From: Candidatus Treponema merdequi
Lineage (GTDB): Bacteria; Spirochaetota; Spirochaetia; Treponematales; Treponemataceae
Direction of reading: 5' to 3'
DNA length: 64,000 bases
Assembly: GCA_018064525.1 (NCBI GenBank)
Contig: JAGHVB010000014.1
Span: 53,990-117,989, forward strand
Below the pieces are notes generated by a model. The model saw only the letters and a list, made by a program, of their open reading frames with translations. It had not been told where the DNA came from and searched no databases. Made by a program: the position numbers and the translations under genes. Shown here piece after piece: positions 16,690-24,677 of the stretch; position 1 is the stretch's first letter; each line of letters starts with the position of its first letter.

Positions 16690-16790
16690 TTAAAATTTTT
16701 GAGCTGACGGTGACGGAATGATAGAAGTGCTTTTTGCACAAGCTAGTGGTGGCCGGGCGTAATACAGGGCAAGAACATAGGAGTTATAAA
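16690..16790 (+). promoter_or_regulatory. structured leader before rpmE
   Basis: The ~100 bases before the L31 start are GC-richer than the flanks and carry a GTGC-TTTTT-GCAC hairpin (16727-16739) followed by a GCC...GGC pairing and the ribosome site ATAGGAG. Several bacteria control L31 by leader RNAs bound by L31 itself; this may be such a leader. No known consensus could be matched by eye. Confidence 0.35.
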
Positions 16791-17003
16791 ATGAAAAAGG
16801 ATATTCACCCAGAATACCAGCTTACAAAGATTACTTGCGTTTGCGGTAATGTAATCGAAACACGTTCAACAGTTAAAGATATCAACGTTGAAATTTGTTC
16901 AGCTTGCCACCCATTCTTTACTGGTAAGCAGAAACTCGTTGACACAGCAGGACGTATCGACCGCTTTAACAAACGTTACGGAATCAAAGACGGAAACAAA
17001 TAA
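16791..17003 (+). CDS. rpmE: 50S ribosomal protein L31 (zinc-binding type)
   Basis: 70 residues from ATG 16791 (ATAGGAG upstream); the ORF-track extension to 16734 lies in the leader. MKKDIHPEY is the standard L31 N-terminus, and the Cys set CVCG plus [13 protein letters not shown] marks the zinc-containing C+ form rather than the zinc-free paralogue. [11 protein letters not shown] closes the protein. L31 bridges the two ribosomal subunits. C-ending codons fit high expression. Its neighbours are rho upstream and rpsO downstream, as in other treponemes. Confidence 0.97.
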   Translation: MKKDIHPEYQLTKITCVCGNVIETRSTVKDINVEICSACHPFFTGKQKLVDTAGRIDRFNKRYGIKDGNK

Positions 17004-17020
17004 TTTCCGTTTCATAAATG

Positions 17021-17178
17021 GCAGCCAGATTTTTCGGGCTGCTTGAATTTGAATCTGTACTACGGATTTACTTGTGATAACAGCCTTGAACTCAGACTGT
17101 TACCTGCAGAACTTCCGCGTATTCAGATAAATTAAATCTTGCGAGTTACGTAAGTTAACCGCATAAAGGGGTTCCATT
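17021..17178 (+). promoter_or_regulatory. rpmE-rpsO gap: hairpin plus possible S15 leader
   Basis: GCAGCC / GGCTGC (17021-17042) forms a short hairpin with an imperfect T-run, a possible weak L31 terminator. Then a GATAACAG ... CTGTTACC pairing (~17075-17110, one G-A mismatch at its base) and a TTACGTAA self-pairing element lie before the ribosome site AAGGGG. S15 represses its own translation in many bacteria through leader structures near the start; this arrangement would suit that, but the class is not identified. Confidence 0.35.
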
Positions 17179-17448
17179 ATGGCACTTTCAAAAGAACAGT
17201 CTGCATCACTTGTAACAAAGTTTGGTGCAAACGAAAGAGACACTGGTAATACTAAAGTTCAGGTTGCTCTTCTTACAGCAAGAATTGAACAGCTTACAGC
17301 ACATGTTCAGAACTTTCCAAAAGACAAGAGTGCAAAACGCTCTCTCTTAAAAGTAATCGGACAGCGCAAAAAGCTCTTGAAGTATCTCCAGACAACAAAT
17401 CTTGAAACATACCGCGCACTTATCAAAGAATTGAATTTGCGTAAGTAA
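17179..17448 (+). CDS. rpsO: 30S ribosomal protein S15
   Basis: 89 residues, the exact family size. MALSKEQSASLVTKFGANERDTGNTKVQVALLT matches S15, as do the middle HVQNFPKDKSAKRSLLKVIGQRKKLL and the end YLQTTNLETYRALIKELNLRK. S15 binds the central domain of 16S rRNA. The strong AAGGGG precedes the ATG. A terminator follows, then pnp; the rpsO-pnp order is widely conserved in bacteria. Confidence 0.98.
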   Translation: MALSKEQSASLVTKFGANERDTGNTKVQVALLTARIEQLTAHVQNFPKDKSAKRSLLKVIGQRKKLLKYLQTTNLETYRALIKELNLRK

Positions 17449-17465
17449 GTTTTTTAAGTGTTATA

Positions 17466-17498
17466 AATCCTGTTTCAATTTTGAGACAGGATTTTTTA
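17466..17498 (+). terminator. terminator after rpsO
   Basis: 11-bp stem AATCCTGTTTC / GAGACAGGATT (one G-U pair) with a short loop and a T-run. It separates rpsO from pnp. Confidence 0.88.
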
Positions 17499-17562
17499 TA
17501 CTTGTTAATTTTAAAATCAAATCGGAACCTTGTTTTATTAAGTTCCATTTGTAAAATAAAAG

Positions 17563-17719
17563 AGAGGACAAAAAGGAATAAGGTAGGAAACAAGATAAAA
17601 GAAATTATTATAGAGAAAAAAAATTGTGGAATTTATAAGCTTCAGTTTTTTTTTGATTGCACACAGGATGAAGTGTGATAGTTTTTTTTATTTTGTTTCT
17701 TATTTTTCTTTTGTCCTCT
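17563..17719 (+). promoter_or_regulatory. very long hairpin in the pnp leader (candidate PNPase autoregulatory element)
   Basis: The 5' arm 17563-17604 pairs with the 3' arm 17682-17719 in about 37 base pairs. It starts AGAGGAC / GTCCTCT and continues through A/G-rich against T-rich strands, with one bulged C on the right and a GTAGG bulge on the left. The 3' arm ends three bases before the ribosome site GAGAGGAG. In E. coli a long pnp leader stem is cut by RNase III and then degraded by PNPase, giving feedback. The same position and size here suggest an analogous control. The 77-base interior holds no gene. Confidence 0.7.
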
Positions 17720-17735
17720 AGAGAGGAGAATTTAA

Positions 17736-19844
17736 ATGTCAGTAGAAAGAGTAACTTACCGACTTGGAGATGCCGATCTCATCCTTGAAACAGGAAAAAT
17801 CGGAAAACAGGCAAACGGATGTGTTTACGCTCAGTGGGGCGGAGCAGCTGTAATTGCTACAATCTGTGCATCAAGCGCAGTAACAGAAGGACAGGACTTT
17901 GTTCCTGTAACAGTTGAATACAACGAAAAATTTTATGCTGCCGGAAAAATTCCTGGCGGTTTTGTAAAACGTGAAGGTCGTCCAAAGGACAAAGAAATTC
18001 TCGTAAGCCGTCTTATTGACCGTCCGATGCGTCCTCTTTTTGAACCATCATTCGGACACGAACTTCAGATTGTTCCAACTTGTGTATCAGCTGACGGTGA
18101 ACACACACAGGACATTCTTGCAGTACTCGCAGCAAGTGCCGCAACATCAATTTCAGACATTCCGTTCCACGGACCAGTTGCAGCATGTCGTATCGGTTTT
18201 AAAGACGGAAAATACATCGTTAACCCTACATTCAAAGAAATCGAAGAAGGCGACATGGAAATCGTTGTAGCCGGAACAAAAGACGGTTTCACAATGGTAG
18301 AAGGTGGAGCTAACGAAGTTTCAGAAGAAGTAATGCTTGGAGCACTTGCAGAAGCTGATAAGTTCATTAAAGAAATGTGTATCCTTCAGGAAGAACTCGT
18401 TAAAAAATGCGGAAAGGCAAAACTCCCGCTCAATCCTCTTGATGTTACACTTGAAAATAAAGAAGCTATCGAAGCAGAAGCAACTCCATTATTAAAAGAA
18501 GCATGCTTCCAGGATGGAAAACAGAACCGCGGTAATGCAGTTTCAAAAGTAATCAAAGAACTCACAGCAAAACATGAAGAACAGCTTTCTGACCCTGTTC
18601 AGGCTAAACTCTTTATGACTTTGATTGACGACATTCAGTACAACCTCTTGAGAAAATCAATTCTCGATGACGGAGTTCGTATTGATGGCCGTAAGACTGA
18701 CGAAATCAGACCTATCACTTGTGAAATCAATGTTCTTCCACGTCCGCACGGATCAGCACTCTTTACACGCGGTGAAACTCAGTCACTTGCTGTTTGTACA
18801 CTCGGTACAACAATGGATGAACAGGTTTACGACGATATCGACGGAGACAGAAGCGAACACTTCATCCTTCATTATAACTTCCCGCCATATTCAGTTGGTG
18901 AGACAGGAAAACTTACAACAGGACGCCGCGAAATCGGACACGGAAATCTTGCACGCCGTTCACTTGCACCAATGGTTCCAAGCCGCGACGAATTTCCTTA
19001 CACAGTACGCGTAGTATCAGAAATCATGGAATCTAACGGTTCTTCTTCTCAGGCTTCTACTTGTGGTGGCTGTCTTTCAATGCTCGCTGCTGGTGTTCCA
19101 ATGAAGAAAATGGTTGCCGGAATTGCTATGGGTCTTATCACAGAAGCAGAAGGCGACAATCCATACGGACGCTATAAGATTCTTTCTGATATTCTTGGTG
19201 AAGAAGATCACCTTGGCGATATGGACTTTAAAGTAGCCGGAACAGAAGACGGTATTACTGGATTCCAGATGGATATTAAGATTGCCGGTGTTACAACAGA
19301 AATCATGAAGAAGGCTCTGGAACAGGCTCGCGTTGGCCGTATGCACATCCTCGGAAAAATGAAGGAATGCATCGACAAACCAGCTGAGATCAGCCCATTC
19401 GCACCAAAAATCCTTACTATGAAAATTCCAGTAGATAAAATCGGTGCTCTCATCGGACCTGGCGGAAAGAACGTTAAAGCTCTCTGTGCACAGTATGGTG
19501 TTACAATCAACACTGATGATGACGGAACAGTTACAATCTACGGAAAAACTGGAACAAGCGCAGAAGAAGCTAAGAAAGCAGTTAAGGGAATTACAGAAGA
19601 TCCAGAAGTTGGAACAATCTACAACGGTACAGTTAAGTCTATCAAAGACTTTGGTGCATTCGTTGAAATCCTTCCTGGAAAAGAAGGTCTCTGCCACATT
19701 TCTAAGCTCTCTCGTGGCCGCGTAGAAAAAGTAACAGACGTTCTTAAAGAAGGACAGCAGATTCCTGTAAAATTGCTCGAAGTTGACCAGAGAGGTCGCC
19801 TCCAGCTTTCTTACATCGATGCGATTGAGGAACAGAAAAAATAA
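17736..19844 (+). CDS. pnp: polyribonucleotide nucleotidyltransferase (PNPase)
   Basis: 702 residues, the usual length. Two RNase PH-like domains are present, with RPMRPLFEPSF in the first and GETQSLAVCTLG plus the catalytic-site GSSSQASTCGG and DHLGDMDFKVAGT in the second. A KH domain follows (KIGALIGPGGKNVKALC) and then S1 (GTVKSIKDFGAFVEILPGKEGLCHISKLS). It degrades RNA 3'-5' by phosphorolysis and is a degradosome partner. GAGAGGAG precedes the ATG. The long leader hairpin suggests autoregulation. C-ending codon use indicates high expression. Four hairpins, the last a terminator, follow. Confidence 0.98.
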   Translation: MSVERVTYRLGDADLILETGKIGKQANGCVYAQWGGAAVIATICASSAVTEGQDFVPVTVEYNEKFYAAGKIPGGFVKREGRPKDKEILVSRLIDRPMRPLFEPSFGHELQIVPTCVSADGEHTQDILAVLAASAATSISDIPFHGPVAACRIGFKDGKYIVNPTFKEIEEGDMEIVVAGTKDGFTMVEGGANEVSEEVMLGALAEADKFIKEMCILQEELVKKCGKAKLPLNPLDVTLENKEAIEAEATPLLKEACFQDGKQNRGNAVSKVIKELTAKHEEQLSDPVQAKLFMTLIDDIQYNLLRKSILDDGVRIDGRKTDEIRPITCEINVLPRPHGSALFTRGETQSLAVCTLGTTMDEQVYDDIDGDRSEHFILHYNFPPYSVGETGKLTTGRREIGHGNLARRSLAPMVPSRDEFPYTVRVVSEIMESNGSSSQASTCGGCLSMLAAGVPMKKMVAGIAMGLITEAEGDNPYGRYKILSDILGEEDHLGDMDFKVAGTEDGITGFQMDIKIAGVTTEIMKKALEQARVGRMHILGKMKECIDKPAEISPFAPKILTMKIPVDKIGALIGPGGKNVKALCAQYGVTINTDDDGTVTIYGKTGTSAEEAKKAVKGITEDPEVGTIYNGTVKSIKDFGAFVEILPGKEGLCHISKLSRGRVEKVTDVLKEGQQIPVKLLEVDQRGRLQLSYIDAIEEQKK

Positions 19845-19932
19845 TTAAACTGACTAAAGCAGTTTAATTAGCTATATCAGGATTGCTTCGCAACCTGATA
19901 AATGATATTCGGACTGACGCTTCGCGCAGTCC
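19843..19932 (+). repeat. three consecutive hairpins downstream of pnp
   Basis: AATTAAACTG/CAGTTTAATT (19843-19869), TATCAGG-A-TTGC-TTC-GCAA-CCTGATA (19875-19900) and GGACTG-A-CGC-TTC-GCG-CAGTCC (19911-19932) stand head to tail, all before the true terminator. The last two share a TTC loop and a one-base bulge, as if from one family. They could protect the 3' end of pnp mRNA or be intergenic palindromes. Confidence 0.75.
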
Positions 19933-19936
19933 AAAG

Positions 19937-19970
19937 ACAACAGCCGCTTTTAGCGGCTGTTGTTGTTTTT
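19937..19970 (+). terminator. terminator of pnp
   Basis: 12-bp stem ACAACAGCCGCT / AGCGGCTGTTGT with a TTT loop followed by TGTTTTT. Confidence 0.9.
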
Positions 19971-20081
19971 GTACAGAGATGTCAACTGCTTAAGAAATGA
20001 TGAGCAATAAAAAAAGAAAAATAATCTATTAAGATTTTGTAAAAAATGGTATTATTAAAAGAAATGTTTTAAGGGGGAAAA

Positions 20082-20714
20082 ATGAAAAAATATATTCTTT
20101 CTTTTCTTGTTTTGTTTATGTTTGTGTTTTCAATGAGTGCAAAAAACAAGACGGATTCTGACTTTGCAATTGTTGATGTTGATCAGAGAACAATGTTCTA
20201 TTCAGTTGATGGAAACGTGCTTAAATTGAATGAATATAAAAAAGAAATGAAACTTGAAGAAGGTTTTCATGATCTGCTTGTTTTTTATAACGACGGCCGT
20301 ATGAAATCAGAAAATACTTTTCTGAGAATCTTTGTTCAGAAAGGAAAAAGTTATACTATAAGAGCTCATATAGATGCTTTGGATAAATGTTTTTTCATTA
20401 TTTTTCAAGATGATATGCTCATCGAAAAAGTAAGGGAATGGGGAACATTTGATATACAGTCTCTCGAAAAAGAAATAGAAGTTTTCAATGAGTTTCCGGA
20501 AGGTAAAGATTATGAAGTGATTTCTATTGCAAGATATCAGATTGATACGACTGCCGGTGCAAGAAAAAAGATTACAGATGAGATGATTTTAAACAGATTT
20601 CAGCAGATGGCCATCAAAAATGGTGCAGACGCTATTGTAAATCCATTTTACTATACAGCTTCAAATCCGAACTGGCAGAAAAACGTAGTCGGATATTTTA
20701 TCAGGTATAAATAA
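20082..20714 (+). CDS. exported protein of unknown function
   Basis: 210 residues with a typical signal peptide (ILSFLVLFMFVFSMSA). No Cys follows, so it is a soluble periplasmic or surface protein. The mature part begins with ~100 residues of beta-rich sequence including FHDLLVFYNDGRM, and ends with a segment like the small YbjQ/RcsF-type fold that binds metals or senses the envelope (KDYEVISIARYQID, then MAIKNGADAIVNPFYY). I do not recognise the full family. AAGGGGG precedes the ATG. The gene is followed by dut after only 3 bp, so the two are probably co-transcribed. Confidence 0.7.
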   Translation: MKKYILSFLVLFMFVFSMSAKNKTDSDFAIVDVDQRTMFYSVDGNVLKLNEYKKEMKLEEGFHDLLVFYNDGRMKSENTFLRIFVQKGKSYTIRAHIDALDKCFFIIFQDDMLIEKVREWGTFDIQSLEKEIEVFNEFPEGKDYEVISIARYQIDTTAGARKKITDEMILNRFQQMAIKNGADAIVNPFYYTASNPNWQKNVVGYFIRYK

Positions 20715-20717
20715 AAA

Positions 20718-21161
20718 ATGAATAAAATTGATATTAAATGTGTTGCTCTTGAGGGAGCAGCCGTTCCACAATATAAAACAGAAGGCGCTGCGGGTGCTGA
20801 TATCTGTGCGTTACTTGAAAGTTCAATTACGCTAAAACCTTTTGAGCGTGCAATGATTCCGACCGGGCTTTTTTTTGAAATTCCACCCGGATATGAAATT
20901 CAGGTGAGGCCTAGAAGCGGACTTGCTGCAAAAAACGGAGTGACGGTTTTAAATACTCCTGGAACAATTGACAGCGATTACCGCGGAGAAGTTAAGGTCA
21001 TTCTCATAAATCTTGGAAAAGAAGATTTTGTAATAAATAACGGTGACAGGATTGCACAGATTGTCGTAGCTCCTGTAACAAATGGAAATTTTATAAAAGC
21101 TGATTCTCTTTCTGAAACAGAGAGAGGAGAAGGCGGATTTGGTTCCACTGGAAAAAAATAA
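20718..21161 (+). CDS. dut: deoxyuridine 5'-triphosphate nucleotidohydrolase (dUTPase)
   Basis: 147 residues, the trimeric type. All five motifs are present: AGADICA (I), [10 protein letters not shown] (II), the uracil-binding hairpin [13 protein letters not shown] (III), GDRIAQIVV (IV) and the glycine-rich tail [10 protein letters not shown] (V), which closes the active site. It hydrolyses dUTP to dUMP and pyrophosphate, keeping uracil out of DNA and feeding dTMP synthesis. It has no visible ribosome site and probably depends on coupling with the gene 3 bp upstream. LptF-like follows after 10 bp. Confidence 0.97.
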   Translation: MNKIDIKCVALEGAAVPQYKTEGAAGADICALLESSITLKPFERAMIPTGLFFEIPPGYEIQVRPRSGLAAKNGVTVLNTPGTIDSDYRGEVKVILINLGKEDFVINNGDRIAQIVVAPVTNGNFIKADSLSETERGEGGFGSTGKK

Positions 21162-21171
21162 AATTAAATAA

Positions 21172-22389
21172 ATGGATTTTGAAAAAATAAAAGAAACTGC
21201 AATACAAAAATTTTTTTTGATACTTGCATTTTTGAAAAGAAAATATATCGGACTCAAATTCAGATACAGGATGTACAAGACTAATTATCTTGTGCGTTAT
21301 ATTGTAAAAGAACTTTTGATCTACTTTTTTGTAATGTTTCTTTTTTACTTTCTTGTATTTTTTGTAAATCAAATTCTTGTAATGATGTTAAAACTTCTCG
21401 GAAAAAATCTTCCTTTCTGGGATGTTGTTTTGCTCATGTTTTATTCTATTCCGTCAATTATTTCTCAGACTGCTCCTTTTGCGGTTTTAACAGGATTTTT
21501 GATGTGTCTTGGCAGAATGAACAGTGATAATGAAATTCTGATTTTACGTGCTTCAGGACAAAATCCGAGATCTGTAATTCTTATTCCGGTATTGATAATA
21601 GGACTTATAGTTTCTGTTTTTTCATTTTTTGTAAATGATTTTCTTTTGCCGGCAGGTCTTATTAAATACAAAGAACAGTATCTGATAAGTATTTCAAGAA
21701 ATCCTTTTATTGAAATTGAATCTAATACTGTTAAGCACCTTAATGAAAATACGATTGTAACTGGAGAAGTAAAAAATTCTTCAATATCTGATATTGTTTT
21801 TTTAGATCGTGATGATGAAGGAAATCAGAGAATAATTATTGCAAAAAAATCTTCTGTTGATACAGCAGAAGAAAATGGTGTAAGCATGCAGCTTAACATG
21901 AATGATGCAAGTATTTTTGTTCTCGATAAAAAAGATGAAAATGATTACAATTTGATAACAGCTGACAAAATGAGGATGAATATTTTTGAATCTTCTTTTA
22001 TTGATCCGATGACTGGAGTTTCTCCTAACGAAATGACTACTTATGATATTCACAAGGAAATTAAAAAAATCAAGCAGCAGGAAGATTATCAGAAAGAAAC
22101 TCTAAATCAATATGTAATTGAGTTTAATAAAAAATATGCGCTTTCATTTGGAGCATTGTTTTTTGCATTTCTTGCATTACCGCTTGCATTGATTTTTGGA
22201 AAACAGAATGGTGTGTTTATTGGACTTATTGTTGGAGTCTTGATTTCCGTTTTATACTGGTCTTTAATCTGGATTTTCATGCTGGCAGGTTATAGAAATG
22301 GTTTGAATGGATTTTTAGCGATGTGGATTCCGAATTTTGTAATCGGTGCTGCGGGACTTGGATTTTACAGCGTGATGGTAAAGCAGTAG
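21172..22389 (+). CDS. LptF/LptG-family (YjgP/YjgQ) permease 1
   Basis: 405 residues with six hydrophobic segments in the LptF/LptG arrangement: three before and three after a ~150-residue periplasmic domain (NPFIEIESNTVKHLNENT...). Typical segments are RYIVKELLIYFFVMF, QTAPFAVLTGFLMCLGRM and FGALFFAFLALPLALIFGKQNG. In Gram-negatives LptFG with the LptB ATPase extract lipopolysaccharide. Treponemes generally lack typical LPS, so the cargo here may be another glycolipid or lipid. A ~40-residue cytoplasmic N-terminal tail is unusual. Permease 2 begins 14 bp after the stop. Confidence 0.85.
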   Translation: MDFEKIKETAIQKFFLILAFLKRKYIGLKFRYRMYKTNYLVRYIVKELLIYFFVMFLFYFLVFFVNQILVMMLKLLGKNLPFWDVVLLMFYSIPSIISQTAPFAVLTGFLMCLGRMNSDNEILILRASGQNPRSVILIPVLIIGLIVSVFSFFVNDFLLPAGLIKYKEQYLISISRNPFIEIESNTVKHLNENTIVTGEVKNSSISDIVFLDRDDEGNQRIIIAKKSSVDTAEENGVSMQLNMNDASIFVLDKKDENDYNLITADKMRMNIFESSFIDPMTGVSPNEMTTYDIHKEIKKIKQQEDYQKETLNQYVIEFNKKYALSFGALFFAFLALPLALIFGKQNGVFIGLIVGVLISVLYWSLIWIFMLAGYRNGLNGFLAMWIPNFVIGAAGLGFYSVMVKQ

Positions 22390-22403
22390 AGATTGTTCAG
22401 AAT

Positions 22404-23483
22404 ATGAAGCTTGTGACTTATATTTTTAAAAATTATTTTCCTCTTTTGTTTGGTGCGCTTGCTTTATTTGTAATCGGTTTTGAAATTGTAGATCTCTTTA
22501 TGAATATCTGGAAATACATTTTTAATAATGTTCCTGTAAAAACTGTTTTACAGATTTTAATTTATTATCTTCCAAAAACTCTGACATTTGCACTTCCTCT
22601 GGCAATGCTGTTTGCAACATGCTATATGCTTTGTATTCTTTCATCACAAAATGAACTTGTAGCTCTTTTTGCATCAGGCGTTTCCTATTTTAAGGCAATG
22701 CTTCCGCTGATTGTTTTTGCATTTGTTTTAACTCAGGGTTATGTTATTTTTGAAGATAAAGTCGTTGTTCCGTGTTATAAGCTTTACAGTGAACTGAAAG
22801 ATGCCTGTCTTCATATTGAACATGATTCAAACAACAGCAATATTGTAATTAGAAGTGATAATGGAAAAATTATTTATAAAGCTGACTTGTATGAAGATGC
22901 AGCTTCAAGACTTCATGGAGTTTTAATAATTGTCAGAAATGATGACGGTGGGGCAAATTCCATCATAAAAGCAAATTCTGCATTATGGAATGAAAATGAA
23001 AACCGCTGGATTTTATCGTCTTCTGTAAAATATGTTTTATCTGAAAATAAAGAATTGAAAAAGACTTATGTAAATTCTGATGATGAAAAACTTTTTACAG
23101 AACCGCCAGTGACATTTAAAAACAATAAAATTGACATAGAGACTGCTACAATTAAAGAATCAAAAGAATTTATCAATTATTTAAAACGAACAGGTCTTCC
23201 ATCTGGAGAAGCGCTCAGTGTTTATTATAAAAAATTTTCTTTTTCATTTGTTCTTTTAATTGTAACTCTTCTGGCAATCGGACTTTCCGGAAAGTCCAGA
23301 AGAAATGTAATAATTATCAGTATGATGCTTTCACTGGCGTCATCTGTTTTGTTTTATGTTTTACAGATGGTAACAATGCTTCTTGCTAAATTCGGATTTG
23401 TAACTCCAATAGCTGGTGCGTGGTTTCCAGTAGTAGTGTTCTTAATTATAAGTGTTGTTTTATTAAGAAATTCAAAAACCTGA
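22404..23483 (+). CDS. LptF/LptG-family (YjgP/YjgQ) permease 2
   Basis: 359 residues from ATG 22404; the ORF-track start 22323 lies inside the previous gene. Six hydrophobic segments flank a central periplasmic domain of ~170 residues. The recognisable first part is TYIFKNYFPLLFGALALFVIG and TFALPLAMLFATCYMLCILSSQNE (family 'E-x-A' cytoplasmic loop with ALFASGVS). It pairs with permease 1 as in lptF-lptG tandems. No lptB or lptA gene is in this window. Tgt follows in the same direction after 57 bp. Confidence 0.83.
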   Translation: MKLVTYIFKNYFPLLFGALALFVIGFEIVDLFMNIWKYIFNNVPVKTVLQILIYYLPKTLTFALPLAMLFATCYMLCILSSQNELVALFASGVSYFKAMLPLIVFAFVLTQGYVIFEDKVVVPCYKLYSELKDACLHIEHDSNNSNIVIRSDNGKIIYKADLYEDAASRLHGVLIIVRNDDGGANSIIKANSALWNENENRWILSSSVKYVLSENKELKKTYVNSDDEKLFTEPPVTFKNNKIDIETATIKESKEFINYLKRTGLPSGEALSVYYKKFSFSFVLLIVTLLAIGLSGKSRRNVIIISMMLSLASSVLFYVLQMVTMLLAKFGFVTPIAGAWFPVVVFLIISVVLLRNSKT

Positions 23484-23540
23484 TGAAATAACAGGTATTT
23501 TAATATAGAATAAAAATATTGTGGGAGCAATTTTACTATA

Positions 23541-24677
23541 ATGAGTCAGATTTTTAATATTATTCATAAAAATAAAAATTCTCGTGCCAGAACCGGTGTT
23601 TTGACTTTACCTCACGGAACAGTTCAGACCCCGGTTTTTATGCCTGTCGGAACAAATGCAACAGTCAAGGCAATTACAATTGATGACCTTAACGAAATCG
23701 GTTTTGAAATAATTCTTGCAAATACATATCATCTTTATTTAAGACCTGGTGCTGATCTTATTTCTGAAATGGGCGGGCTTCATGGTTTTTCAAAATGGAA
23801 TAAAAATTTTCTGACAGATTCTGGTGGTTTTCAGGTTTTTTCTCTTTCAAAACTTAGAAAAATTACTGATGAAGGGGCAAAGTTTCAGAGTAACATCGAC
23901 GGAAGCTACCATATGTTCACTCCAGAAAATGTTGTCGACACACAGGTCAAATTTAATTCTGACATTCAGATGCAGCTTGATGTCTGTTCAGGATGGGGTG
24001 TAAGCCGTAAAGAAGCTGTTGAGTCGCTGAGGATTACTTCTGACTGGCTTTTGCGTGCAAAAAAGCGGTATGAAGAACAGAAAGAAAAAGGCTATAAGGG
24101 AATTTTATTTCCGATTGTTCAGGGAAATTTTTTTGAAGATCTGAGAAAGCAGTCTGCAGAATTTGTTGCAGGACTTGATTTTGATGGAATTGCTATCGGA
24201 GGTCTTTCTGTCGGAGAGCCGAAAGAAGAATATTCGAAATTCTTAAATTATACTGTCGGATGCCTTCCTGAAGATAAACCTAAATATGTTATGGGAATCG
24301 GAACTCCTGATTACATTCTCGATGCAATCGCAAACGGAATTGATATGTTTGACTGTGTTTTACCGACCCGTAATGCAAGAAACGGTTCATACTTTACACG
24401 GGATGGAATGCTTTCAATTAAACAGGAAAGATTCATTCACGATGCTCTTCCTGTTGATCCTGAATGTAACTGTAAAGTCTGCAGAACTTACAGCCGTTCA
24501 TATTTAAGACATATTTTTAAAGCTCAGGAAATTCTTTCGAGCATGCTTGCTTCTTATCACAATCTTTATTTCTTGAATAACCTTGTAAAAGAAGCACGCG
24601 AAGCTATTAATAATGACAGATTTGAAGAATATAAAGAAATGTTCTTAAAAAGATTCAAGGCAGGAGAAATAAAATGA
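23541..24677 (+). CDS. tgt: queuine tRNA-ribosyltransferase (Tgt)
   Basis: 378 residues. The TIM-barrel signatures are DSGGFQVFSL (active-site Asp), IAIGGLSVGEPKEEY (substrate binding) and GIDMFDCVLPTRNARNG (nucleophile Asp), followed by a zinc site CNCKVCRTYSRSYL...H. It exchanges guanine 34 for preQ1 in tRNAs with GUN anticodons. No other queuosine gene is nearby. GGGAG lies a little far (about 14 bases) from the ATG. The stop overlaps the next start (ATGA), so translation of the HEAT protein is probably coupled. Confidence 0.97.
   Translation: MSQIFNIIHKNKNSRARTGVLTLPHGTVQTPVFMPVGTNATVKAITIDDLNEIGFEIILANTYHLYLRPGADLISEMGGLHGFSKWNKNFLTDSGGFQVFSLSKLRKITDEGAKFQSNIDGSYHMFTPENVVDTQVKFNSDIQMQLDVCSGWGVSRKEAVESLRITSDWLLRAKKRYEEQKEKGYKGILFPIVQGNFFEDLRKQSAEFVAGLDFDGIAIGGLSVGEPKEEYSKFLNYTVGCLPEDKPKYVMGIGTPDYILDAIANGIDMFDCVLPTRNARNGSYFTRDGMLSIKQERFIHDALPVDPECNCKVCRTYSRSYLRHIFKAQEILSSMLASYHNLYFLNNLVKEAREAINNDRFEEYKEMFLKRFKAGEIK

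Noticed and set aside
17481-17678. 65-residue ORF before pnp
   Set aside because: No convincing ribosome site; it runs through the rpsO terminator and the leader hairpin.
19077-19697. 206-residue minus-strand ORF inside pnp
   Set aside because: It lies opposite conserved PNPase coding sequence, has no ribosome site, and reads as Phe/Cys-rich antisense; a shadow.
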